Shown: one piece after another, positions 11,056 to 21,203 of the stretch
How the letters are laid out: every line of letters begins with the position of its first letter
Numbering within the stretch: position 1 is the first letter of the stretch
Origin: Ustilaginoidea virens
Taxonomy: Eukaryota; Ascomycota; Sordariomycetes; Hypocreales; Clavicipitaceae
Direction: 5' to 3'
Length of the DNA: 64,000 nt
NCBI RefSeq assembly: GCF_000687475.1
Contig: NC_057320.1
Span: forward strand, 1,860,001-1,924,000
Notes under the pieces: generated by a model
Database searches by the model: none
The model's input: only the letters and a program-made list of their open reading frames with translations
Told to the model about the DNA's origin: nothing
Translations under genes and position numbers: made by a program

Positions 11056-12023
11056 CTAATATAACCCCAGGCCAGAAACAAACCAGGTAAAACTCATGAC
11101 AGTGATGACACTCATCGTGACTGCGAGTCCTAGGGCTTGGTAGCCAAAGAAAGAGGACGCGGCACTGCATCCCACGCAAACCCATTGGGCGTAGGGCACG
11201 TAAGACTGGGCAGCGTACATGCCAAAGGTATAACCAGGACATGCGCCAAGGTAGCCGGCTTCCGGCGCCTGGGTAATAGCGGCAGCCGAGTCTTTGATAA
11301 TCAGGGTGTACATGGCGTTGAAAAGGCGACTGCTGCCGTTGTTGGCCTGCTGCTTGGTATCCCAGACGTAATTAACGTCGGTAGCGAAGGGCATGCTGGA
11401 GGTCAAAGTAAAGGTATCGCTCCCAGTCGAACAGCTAACAATGACATCGATGGCAGTCGGAGTGGCGAGTAAGGAGGTGTAGTTCCATGACCAAGTCACG
11501 TAGTCGCTAATCTTGTACAAGCCAGAAGGCTGTAGAAATATGTTTGGCGTCTGCATACTGATACCGCCGGGAGGGTATTGGGCAGGGAACTGGGTGTGAT
11601 TGCCAACCACGGAGACAGGCACGGGGTTGCTGCCTTTGCTGCTGCCTTGACTGCTGCCTTGACTGCCGCTTTGACTGCCAGACGGGGTGGCTTTGGCGGT
11701 ATTTAAATCAGTCGTCTTAGCACCTGGACTTATCGACCCAGTTGCCGAACCCGAGGCGGAGGCAGGAGACGAGGCAGGCGAGTTGGAGGAGATTGCTGTG
11801 ACGAAGAAGAATTAGTTCAGGGTGTGTCAGGCAACAACATTTGGAAAGAAAACTTTGCGGGGATTGGCTTCTTACGTGTAGCGCTCGAAGCATCGGGACT
11901 GTCAGCCCGTACCACGAGAGAGTCGAGGTCGGGGAGCCACCGAGGCCACCCCGATGCCGTAGTTACGGGGCCAAACGAGGAGAAGCAAAAGGCCAGTTGC
12001 AGCAAAGACGGGGGAAAACGCAT
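11056..12023 (-). CDS. Secreted or membrane-anchored protein, DUF7137-like
   Basis: Two exons, 12023-11876 and 11795-11056; 295 residues. The N-terminus (MRFPPSLLQLAFCFSSFG) reads as a signal peptide. Residues about 45-105 are a Ser/Ala/Gly/Thr-rich linker with SGSQ/GSSQ repeats, likely O-glycosylated. The following compact domain has several Trp, Tyr and Cys residues (ISDYVTWSWNYTSL, YLGACPGYTFGMY, WVCVGCSAA). A hydrophobic C-terminal helix (ALGLAVTMSVITVMSFTWF) ends almost at the stop, so it is either a tail membrane anchor or a GPI-attachment signal. From memory it resembles the uncharacterised fungal DUF7137 family; this was not checked. The gene is Hypocreales-like in style and has no known function. 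The intron begins GTAAGA at 11875. Confidence 0.75.
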
Positions 12024-12073
12024 TTTGAGAAGGCGGCAGGGCGGGCCTTGCAGGAGCTGTAAGCGAGTGAAAA

Positions 12074-12098
12074 GATATATATATATATATATATATAT
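12074..12098. repeat. (TA)n microsatellite
   Basis: About 12 TA units about 50 bp upstream of the DUF7137-like start codon, where it may lie in the 5' leader or promoter. Confidence 0.85.
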
Positions 12099-13705
12099 TG
12101 AAATATTCCAATTTCCCTTGACGAAATGATGATGATGGTGTTGACGATGATGTTGTTGTTGTCGTTTGAAGCGTGATGTATCAGAATTCAAACGCTACCA
12201 AAAGACGAAACTGATTGAACGAGACGGGAGTTTCGTTTGAGGGCGCTTTTCGAGTTGGAACGGAGGATATGTCGATAACGTGTCGAGATGCAGTCAAAAC
12301 GGCCGGGTTGGTTGCATCCAACGGCTTGTTGGTCGGGGCGATTGACAACAGTCGGGACTCGGAGAGTGGTGAACGGATTTGCAATTCGAGATGCGAGACA
12401 AGCCGGGGTCAGGAAAAGCGAATGTCAAGGAGCAAAAAGGTCCGGGCAGAGGAGAACAGGGGCCGTGGCGAAGTGAAAGAGGGGGGGGGGGAGGAATAAT
12501 AATGATCGTGCATAAAGCGGGAACGAAGGCGGCGATCGTCGGTGGTAAAGATTGAGAGAAGCGCGGCCAGGACAGGGGGAAGTCGAGGCAGTTTTAGGGG
12601 TAAACTCCGACCGAGCAAGCGACGTGCAGTTAGCAGCCGATTTCGCGCCCATTTCGCAAACCCTGTGTGCCTGTGCCACATTCTTTCCGACCAGACAAAC
12701 AGACCAGACGGCAAACAAACCAAAACAAGACGGCAAGTCCGTCCGGCTCGGGGGTTGACAGCCAGGGTACCTAGGTACATACGCAGCAGGCCCCGGTTTT
12801 TTTTTTTTTTTAGATAGGGGCCCCCCTCCCCGCAGACAACTCTGACAGCTGCTACGCGACGTTGGTGATTGGGCATGTGAATTAGGTACCTAAGGTAGGT
12901 ACATGTAGGTATCGATTCATTCTCCTGCTTTGCACGTTGTATTCTTGCAAGCCCGTGACCAGCTAACCGCCGTTTCTGCTAGATGCCTGATTTGCCGGCC
13001 AAATCAGCATCGTCCGTTGCTAGCATCTCTAAAGTGACCAGCCAGACGCCACGGCACGTGATCTCGTGTTCTGCCTTGGCAGGACCTGATCCACCGAGCA
13101 CATGTGAGTAATTAGGTGAATTTCAACCTTGGGAATGGTGTGGTGTTTTTTTTATGTTGGTCGGAGAATAATCCGGAAGCCATGGAAACGCCATGTACCC
13201 CGTAAAACGAGTTCAACATTTTATTCGATCAAACGCGCCAAAGTCAAACGTCTTGTACGGTTTCCTGCACGACGGGATCGGGGCCGGGACCGGGACCTTT
13301 TTGAAAGATGAAAGTAATATTTTAGTTTGGAGATGTCGTCTTGACCGCTCGAGCGCCTGTTCTAAAAATAGCCATGCTGCCCCGCCGCGTCAGGCATGAG
13401 CCCTCTGTGACTTGCCCTGCGCCTCTTCTTCCAAACCCCCCCCCCCCTTCGCCGCCCCCAAACCCGAACCCAACAAAACAAAACCCACCCACGCGCCCAC
13501 CCACACACACGACTGGCTAATCCCTTTGACACTTGAGCTCTAAAGCTGCAAACGCGTGTTCACGTCCACTGACTGACGCTTAATTAAGCTTCAACCAACT
13601 CCGTAATCCCTGTAAAACCCACCCAAATCACTTGATGACTGGCATTCGTCACGGATAGTGCAGATATTTACAGCCGCATTTCTCGCCTCGCCGCGTTTCC
13701 CACTG

Positions 13706-13754
13706 CGCATTTCGCATTTCGCATTTCGCATTTCTCATTTCTCATTTCTCATTT
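13706..13754. repeat. 7-bp tandem array GCATTTC then TCATTTC
   Basis: About four copies of GCATTTC are followed without a break by about three or four copies of TCATTTC, and then decay. One base change separates the two halves, so the array seems to have expanded twice. Confidence 0.85.
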
Positions 13755-13960
13755 CATATTTCAAAATTTCACGATTCACTCGTCAAGTGCGAATGCTCTC
13801 ACCTACCACCCCACCTGCCTTGAATATACATTTGCGTACCTACTGTACCATACCGCGCTCAGCAACTAGCCTGCGCCGCTTTGCAGGGTGGGCAGTTGCA
13901 CCTGCGCATTCCCGCCTCGGCTGCCACGAGGACGTTGGCGCGAATACTCACTCCGTGCTT

Positions 13961-13992
13961 CCTTCCTCTTCCTCTTCCTCTTCCTCTTCCTC
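13961..13992. repeat. (TTCCTC)n microsatellite
   Basis: About five hexamer units of TTCCTC, pyrimidine only on this strand. Confidence 0.85.
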
Positions 13993-14247
13993 ATTCTTGC
14001 GCCAACATTCCCAAAACTCCCCGTCAGCCAGCATCATGCAATGCACATATGTCTGCATGTGGTCCTCAACAATCTTCAGCCCACAGCGACACACACACTC
14101 GGGTGTTTCTGCTCCATGGTGTTCCTCCCCCCTTTGCCAATGATGACATGATGACTACGGATACAACATTCCAGTGTCAGGCACCCTAGCACACACACAC
14201 GGGATGCGTCTTCCAAGTGCCGAGTTCCCCACTTACCAGGTATTCAT

Positions 14248-14249
<2 letters not shown>

Positions 14250-14294
<45 letters not shown>
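14250..14294. repeat. Poly-T tract of about 45
   Basis: An uninterrupted T run, the longest homopolymer in the window. No flanking target-site duplication or retroelement-like sequence was recognised, so a retroposed poly-A tail on the minus strand is possible but unsupported. Confidence 0.85.
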
Positions 14295-15295
14295 CGTCAC
14301 GCATTCTCAGAAGCCCCGTCTGAGAGGCCGTGGTTGGCTTAATGTTTCGTCGGAATGCCAGGTTCACTTATGTCATGTCATGCCATGCCTGCCGTTGAAA
14401 TGCAGCCTCCCTTGGAAACTGTCCAAAATGCACCCTGCTACTTGTCGTGGCAAGACCCCAGAACATGGACGCGGAATGGGGCTGTCTTGGCCGTGTAGGA
14501 AGGGCGTAAGAAATATTGGTTCTCCCCATTCTCGGCCTGCGCGTGTCGGCTGAGTGCTCAAAAACTTTCCATCCCGCAATGCACCCATGCGGTCAGACAA
14601 ACGCGCCGACGTACTTCACTTCGTGCCATCAAGGAAAACCCCAAAGGGGTCGGTCAGTCAACTGTTTACGTCTCAACCGTCACGGGTGACGCGGTGCCAG
14701 CGCCAACACCGCCAGCTGCGCGCGCTTCAACAATTGCCTCGGCATCAACAGGAGAACATTGACAATTTAAGCTTCTTCCGCCCCTTCCCTTCGGGACCGG
14801 TATGTATTCAAATGTCAGACAGAAACTCCCCAACTTCCTAGCTGATGCTCAACGTGGCTTTTGAATAGTGTGGAAGTGGAAGCCACGCACATTGGGCTTG
14901 GCTCGGTGCTTACCAACTCACCAAGCAAGCCGTGGTGTGGAAATTACTCTGATTTACCACGAGCCTCGACGGCAATGGCATAAACACGTCTTCTAGAAGC
15001 ATGGTCGCAGGGCTTGCTAACCGCCATCAAGGGTTTTGTTTTGCATCACACGAATGGGCACGCCCAAAGGACCGATTTGATCAATGTTAACAAGGAGGCA
15101 CAGCAGCCATGAACGAAGGGGCAAGTCTCGACTCCGACTACGTTATCGCTATCAAAAGTTCCTTACTTGCCAAAACTTTTTTTCGTTTCTCAACAACGTT
15201 CATCTCCGACACGAAATAACGTCTTTCACAAGGTTGTCGGTCAGGTTGAGCGCTCGAGACTAGGCAGCGCAAAATGAGTCATAGAATAGGCAAAG

Positions 15296-17859
15296 CTATC
15301 CGCGTCCCGCATTCTTGGTAACGGACTGCAAGTAATCCAACAAGAATGTCCTCTCCGCAGCAGACATGGGAGCCTCCTCTGCTCGGGGCGCTTTGGAGGG
15401 CATCATCGACTGAGTGGTATTTGCGATATTTCCCGTTTCCTTCTCAAGCCGACCTGATCCCGCATTCGGGTTACCAGAAACTGGCTGTTTGCCGAAAAGA
15501 GACAAGAGCTGCTCCTTTTTCTCACGAGGGCCGTGGGAATCTCCGTCGCGGTAACCTGGACTAGGTCCATGGGTGGGTTCGGGCATAGCCCCGGTATGGC
15601 CAGGAGCAGGCTTGGCCGAGGCAAAGCCCAGTGCCGTGGCTGATGAAGCACTCTGTTGGTTGTTGTCTGCATCGTTGAATTGGTTCATACTCTGTCCTCG
15701 CTTAAGGATGCGTGGTACTTGAGACGGCTGTTTAGTACGGCCTGGGACCAGTGGGGACCCGACGGGCTTTCGATGCTGATTCTGGTACGGGATGGGTTTC
15801 CCTCCCTGACGCGTCGAGCTCAATGCCGGTCGGCCGTGATTTTCTTGAGCAGGATAAGATTCCAGAGGTACTTTTGGACCTGTCGAAGCGTCATGATGAT
15901 GATGATCTAGTTGCCGTGTGCTAGCACTCTCTTCTTGCGGAGGCTGACCGGCACGTTGAGCAACGTCGCTAGGACCGGACTCTGCAATACCTTCCGAGGA
16001 ATGGTGAGCCCCAGCGTTTGTTGTGTGGCGTTGGTTGAAAATATCCAAAAGGGCAGACCGATGTTGAACCCCCGCCGGATAAGTCGACGACCCGACTACC
16101 TCGGAGATAGTACTGTGTTCCATCATCTGGCGTGACGCCGAGCCACCAGCCGCCTGGCTCAGGGGGGCGGCTGACGAGCTTCGCAAGGGATCATGCGACA
16201 CTTGTCCACTAGAAGATTTTCGATACGCACTTGCCATAGCGTCAAGATTGTTCAGGCTCGTCTGCGGAGAAGCGGCATCTCGCTTAAAGGCGCTGAGAAG
16301 AGCAGCAGAAGCCTCACCAAGTCTCGCGGAGCTGGGGCTGGTCAATGACTGATTCAACTGCCCAGACAAAGAGCTCTGTCTGGAAACGAAGCCGGCGGAT
16401 TGAGGGCCGTGATTGCTATTGGGCTGAGGCGTTGCAGGCTGCTGAAAGGAGCCTTGCGACGCGAAAAGCGGATTGTTCCTGGAATCGACGTAATGCGGCG
16501 GCTCTAAACCGCTCTGGAACCGAGCCCGGTGCTCTGCATGGTTGACTGTGCCTGGCGGGAGGTTCCCAGGCGCACGTCCGTAATCCTGCAAGGACAAAAC
16601 GGAAGGAGAGTGCTGTGGAATCTGCCGAGTACTCGGGGCTCGGGCGGTGTTGAAGTGATGTGCATGACCAGGAGGTCGTGGCATTGCCGATCCTGTCGCA
16701 CGTTGAGGAGACTGTGGCGATAGCGGGGTCGGATATGTTTGTTGTGTCGTGCAATCACTGTTAGACTGAAGAATTGACAAAAGCGCGGTTCCCTTGTCTT
16801 CCTCTGGCTGGACTTGGATACCTTGAGTAGGGGGCTGCATCTTCAACAGTCGCCGCAATTCTCTCGTGGCCCCGTCGAGCGTTTCAATGGCAGGGACCTG
16901 AGATGCAGGCTCAGGACAAGTTGGCGCCCAAGTGTCGTCTTCAGTCGTCGCGATATCATCCACAACAACGGGAGGGAGCGGCGCAAGGTTTCGGGCTTCT
17001 TTGGCTGCTCTCCTGTCGTCGATTCTCCTCTGCGAAAGAATCCACTTTTTCAGAGGAACGAGAAAAGGGGCAACCATGTAGAACCTGTTGACTGCAGGCC
17101 CAGTGCTTTGTTCGCCCTGGTTCTGCACGCCCTTCTTGCGAAAGGCCGGCAGCTCGGAAAGCCTGTACCATTGGATTTTGCTGATTTCTTTGCGCGTGCG
17201 AGGCTGGAATTTAGTGTCCATGGGGATATCGCGAAAGACGTAGAGGCGGAGCTGCTGCTCTCGCATCGGAATTTCAATGTATTTGGGCTTCTTCTCATCG
17301 GGTGCGAGGCCAGCGGCACGAAGATCCAGCCCTGTCTCTTCATAAACCTCGCGAATGGCACAGTCCAAGTCATCTTCGTCTTTGTTGATTTTGCCTCGCG
17401 GAAAACTCCAGTTTGCGCCTTTTTTCCAACCTTTGACCAGGACGACAGAGTCCATCATGTGGTTGAGCATGATGGCGCCTCGTACAGGAACTCTGGTTTT
17501 GTACTGCAAGAATTCTTCGAACGCCTTGGTGTGATTCTCAACCGAGAACGAGGCAAGTAACGGGCAGTGTTGGAAAATGCGCAGGCAAAAGGTTCTCAGT
17601 GACATGGAGGGTAGGTTGGGATCCAGTGGTCTTATAAAGTCTTCGTAAAACCATTGAGCTTCCTCAACCTGGAAACATATCCGAGCCACAGACGACAGGT
17701 CCTCTTGGGGGAGGTTGATGATGAAGCGGACGCAGAGATCGTCCAGCCCTGATCCCCAAACAGTCAGCACAAACATGGTATGACTAGCATTATGAAGCCG
17801 CATATTGCGCCTGCAAGGGAGAGCTTACAATCTTCGAGCTGCATCCCATCTGCCGTCAT
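15296..17859 (-). CDS. DCP2: mRNA-decapping enzyme DCP2 (Nudix hydrolase)
   Basis: Two exons, 17859-17829 (31 nt) and 17748-15296; 827 residues. DCP2 removes the m7G cap from mRNA in the cytoplasm and P-bodies, working with DCP1. The first exon gives MTADGMQLED and the splice restores the conserved WLDDLCVRFIINLP start of the regulatory Box A domain (about 11-95). The Nudix box runs from Gly129 to Leu151 and matches GX5EX7REUXEEXGU, with catalytic glutamates in REVYEETG (143-150). Box B-like residues follow, ending near KEISKIQWYRLSELP. The remaining 550 or so residues are disordered and rich in Ser, Gln, Pro and His, as in fungal DCP2, where short leucine-rich motifs bind decapping partners. 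LLSILQS, ALLSAFK, ALLDIFNQ, LLSLFGK and LLDYLQS here look like such motifs. Confidence 0.95.
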
Positions 17860-18873
17860 CGTGTCTCGTTGGCTTTCAGCCACTGTAATTTCCATCAATG
17901 CGCTAGGAAACGTAGCTTGCACATGAAGACAGACTGGAGCTTTTTCGCGAACTTTTCAGGGAAATATTCAGGGTGCAGCCTTGAAGGGTTGCCGGACATG
18001 GTTGGTCTGGAGGACAGCGCGCTTCGTGTGACGGCGACAAGTCGCAATCAAGAGGACGACGAGATGGCGAGATGGCGAGATGGCGAGATGGCGGGATGGC
18101 GGGATGGCGGGATGGCGGGATGGCAGGATGGCGAGAAGATTATTATAGGGATGCCCAGGGTGCAGCCGCAATGAAAAAAGCTGCACGCGCACGCGGTGTA
18201 GACGTTCGCGGGTCGTAGTTAGAGTTATCGACGGGGTGTCTATTGGCTGTTGCCTGAAAATGCACAAGGAAAGGATATACTGGCTGGAGTATGTATGACG
18301 ATGGCATCATCCGTAGTTTTATCGTTTGGCCGTTTGTGCTAAGCGGCGCCAAAAGAGCTGGTGTGGCGCTGCTCAGTGCGAGCCTCACGGCCACACAGTC
18401 AAACTCTGCTCTTTGGTCCAGGGCTATCCACACAGTACGCAGTATTCCTGAGTTCTCCACGCCTGACCTGACTGAGGGAGTCTGTGGCGGTGCTCGGCTT
18501 CTGTACTCCGTACTCCGTAGCAATCAGGGGCCGGGGTAATCAAGCCAAGGCAGGCAGGCGCTAACCAAATTACATCATGGCGTCACGAGGAGGCAACCAA
18601 ACAGGAAATCCTGGGGGAAAGGTGCAGCGCCAGTCGATACCCAACGTCATAAAAAGACGGACCCTTTCCTGTCCTCGTTCCTCACAACATGACCGCCTCC
18701 TCCCATGACCTTTTTTCTTCCCTTTATAAAGCGAGACGAGCGTCCAACGATACCCCCAACGATACCCCGGAGCTGGTTGTCAGGTGGAAGTCCGACTTCC
18801 TCAATATTCCACCGTCCAGGACAGAAAAAGACATAGAAAGAATAGAAGGCAAAACAGAGACATAGAAGCAAAG
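17860..18873. other. Divergent spacer DCP2 / DUF4112 gene
   Basis: About 1 kb between divergent starts. It contains the 8-bp minisatellite at 18063-18134 and two adjoining TACTCCG units at 18504-18519. TTTATAAA-like sequence at about 18722-18729 lies some 145 bp before the next start codon. No gene seen. Confidence 0.6.
18063..18134. repeat. 8-bp minisatellite GATGGCGA/GATGGCGG, nine copies
   Basis: Nine head-to-tail octamers: three GATGGCGA, four GATGGCGG, one GATGGCAG and one GATGGCGA. About 200 bp upstream of the DCP2 start on the opposite strand. The order of variants suggests slippage duplication of a mutated unit. Confidence 0.9.
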
Positions 18874-19711
18874 ATGGCGTCGATGGTTGTAAAAACCGCC
18901 GTAAAAAAGCTCCTGGGCAAGAAGCTGCAAGAAAAGTTTGGTCAAGGAGTATGTTTACAAGGCTTACACGGCTTACAGCTTCGCGGGGAAGACTTATCCT
19001 GCGCTGATCAGACAAACGGACAATCATGGTGCTAATATCCTCATCTAGGATCCTTATTATGAAAAAGTCCCGGGCGTCAAATCCAACGGGAAACCGACGG
19101 GCAAGCAAGTGAAGAAGAAGAGGGCTCTACCTCCTGGTCTGTCAGATCACGACGCCAAGGTTCTGATGAGAGTCCGAAGACGAGTACATCACCTCGACTG
19201 GTCCTTGTTCACCGTTTTTGGAGTTGGGTTTGGATGGAGCACAGTCATTGGTATTATCCCAGTGTGAGTTGGTTTCTCCCTGTCATCCCTTTACACATCT
19301 TGCAGCGTGTCATTCTTGTTTGCTGACTTGGCGACGGTAACAAGGATTGGAGATGCTATTGACGGGCTCATGTCGCTTTCCGTCTTTCGAAAGTGCTGCA
19401 AGATTGAAGGCGGTCTTCCCAACTCCGTAAAGGCGCACATGATGGTGAATGTGGCCCTTGACTTTTTGATCGGACTTGTACCCGGCGCGGAAGCCATTTT
19501 CAGGGGAAACACGCGAAATGCTCTCCTTCTCGAGAGTTTCCTGCGGGAGAGGGCTGAGCACAACGTGCACAAGCTCGATCAAGATGCTGCTCAGGGGCTG
19601 GAGCCGCGTCGCCGAGGAAGAGGCACACGGCTTCCCGAGGATGGCATCATCACTCCAGAGGAGTCGCTTGAGAGGCGACCCAACGGCCGGAAGCGTTCTG
19701 GACCACTGTAG
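18874..19711 (+). CDS. DUF4112 family membrane protein
   Basis: Three exons, 18874-18948, 19049-19263, 19345-19711; 218 residues. After a basic N-terminus (ASMVVKTAVKKLLGKKLQEK) comes a hydrophobic pair in the DUF4112 pattern: LFTVFGVGFGWSTVIGIIPVIGDAIDGLMSL, whose IPVIGD core is split by intron 2. A second segment, NVALDFLIGLVPGAEAIF, follows. The C-terminus is charged and Arg-rich (RRRGRGTRLPEDG). Function unknown; related proteins occur in bacteria and fungi as small integral membrane proteins. The second acceptor (CAAG at 19344) was chosen because it restores IPVIGD; a CAG at 19313 would give a different, unconserved junction. Naming rests on recall of the family pattern. Confidence 0.82.
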
Positions 19712-20504
19712 TTTCACTAATTGCTCGGGCACACTTGAGGCAGCACATTTTCAATCGACAGCATTACCTAGTACGGACGTACTCTTTACGGCGCGTCGGA
19801 TGGCCCTCTGCAGGCTATTGTATCCATGTCTATTACCGCTGCACAGGCCATCAAACCAACTTTTGATGTTTTGGGTCGCACAAGGCTCGGGAATCAAGCA
19901 CTGCCCGGATTATTGGCCTTGTTTCTGTGCTTGGCAGTGCTCGGATGGGATTCCTTTCGTCGGGCTAGTCAGCCTTCCAGCCTTTGAGCCTCGTGATGGG
20001 TTGTTCCGCGACAGGTTCTACCGGCTGTTGGGGGGTTGATAAGGCTTCTGCCCCGATTCTCTGTAATTCACTGCAGACTCCATTTCTGCAAGTACCTGTG
20101 ATTCTGTGCTCCGGACCAGCAAAAACTACCCGGGCAGCTGCAGCGTTGTGTGGCAATGAGCACATCCCGAGTCCGTTCATGGTTAATGAATTTGAAAAGC
20201 ACCTTGACTATCCGTACGCAGTACTCCGTAGTGAGAGGCGGCTGCCATTGGCGGCAACGCCATTTGAAGTGTGAAACGCCAAGCTCCGGACTCCGTAGAG
20301 CCCGGCCCAATTAATCTTTGGGCAAGCTCGTTGGTCCGATTCTACTCCGTACTCCGCACTTTGCGATTGAAATGTGGTTGAATCTCGCCTCTCTTTGTGC
20401 ATGACCGCGTAAAGCTGACAATCCTATACGCGTCGGCCTACGACAGGGTGGGTGGTTTGTACAAAAAATCCGAGGTTGGTAAGCCCCTGTAGTCTGTAAG
20501 AGGC

Positions 20505-20552
20505 ACCTACGTACCTTAGGTACCTAGGTACATGTACCTACCTAGGAGGTAG
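20505..20552. repeat. TACCTA/TAGGTA palindrome cluster
   Basis: Contiguous CACCTACGTACCTTAGG, TACCTAGGTA and TACCTACCTAGG blocks; the central TACCTAGGTA is a perfect palindrome. Confidence 0.8.
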
Positions 20553-21010
20553 CCAGGCATCTGGACAAGGGGGACCGAGCCACCTGGGGTTAGGGGAAGT
20601 TCAAGCCTCCAGCCAAGGAACCATGTTGGAACTGAAGGGGAAAAAAAATAAATAATAATAATAATAATAATAAAAAAGGGGAGGCATCACTATCATCACC
20701 ATCATCATCACTAGTAGATTCATCCACCATCTAATTTTCTTCTCGTGTATCATGCAAAGATTTTGCAGTATTCGTAGTTCGCGGGTTCAGAACTCGTGTG
20801 CGTCGCCCCTAAGCTGGGGTACTCGATACTAACGTGCCTGCGTACTCGGTACCTAAAACACCTGGTAGCTACGACAACCCTGCTGCGCCATAAGCGGGTC
20901 CATGTCGTGCGTAGTCCGTGAATACCTCCACCTGCACTGGTGACTGGCCCAAGCAATTTGCCCTTTTTAAGTGGTTGGCCGCGTCCCTCCCCACCATGAA
21001 AACACGCCCG

Positions 21011-21107
21011 ACGCGTCGCGCAGCACGTGATGACGCCCGTTTGCTCTGGTACAAAAAGGCACTGGCGCCACGAGCGAACTCGTGAATGCCATCTCCAACC
21101 ATCGCGT
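21011..21107 (+). promoter_or_regulatory. MCB/MBF-type sites upstream of RNR2
   Basis: A canonical MluI cell-cycle box ACGCGT at 21011-21016 and a reverse ACGCGA at 21102-21107, 102-193 bp before the RNR2 start. A CACGTG E-box lies between them at 21024-21029. In yeasts ACGCG sites bind MBF (Swi6/Mbp1, Res1/2) and drive G1/S expression of DNA-synthesis genes including ribonucleotide reductase. Presence of the motifs is seen; function is inferred. Confidence 0.65.
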
Positions 21108-21203
21108 CTCTTTCACATATTCGAGGCCGAGCCCAAGCAACGAAACACGTCTGTTGTGCTCTCGGTATAAATCATTGCCATACTTGCGTCTTATCTCATC
21201 ACA

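Larger units (their letters stand above)
12024..15295. other. 3.3 kb gene-free spacer with satellites
   Basis: No supported gene. It holds a (TA)n tract, TACCTA copies at 12766-12779 and 12882-12911, a poly-T of about 17 near 12797, a poly-C run near 13437, two short tandem arrays (13706-13754 and about 13961-13992) and 45 consecutive T at about 14250-14294. Small open frames at 13658-14143 and 13881-14189 read through the arrays and are not genes. Confidence 0.65.
19712..21203. other. Spacer upstream of the ribonucleotide reductase gene
   Basis: 1.5 kb. It contains TACTCCGTA copies at 20222-20230 and 20343-20358, a TACCTA cluster at 20505-20552, an (AAT)n tract at about 20648-20676, a second TACCTA-poor GGTACC near 20848, and promoter elements of RNR2 at 21011-21107. 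No gene seen. Confidence 0.65.

Noticed and set aside
13658..14189. Overlapping 102-161 codon frames in the 12-15 kb spacer
   Set aside because: They read through the GCATTTC and TTCCTC arrays and have no domain.
14250..14294. Poly-T of 45 as a retroposed poly-A tail
   Set aside because: No adjoining gene-like sequence or target-site duplication was found.
16814..17560. 248-codon open frame on the + strand
   Set aside because: Antisense to the DCP2 Nudix region; no domain of its own.
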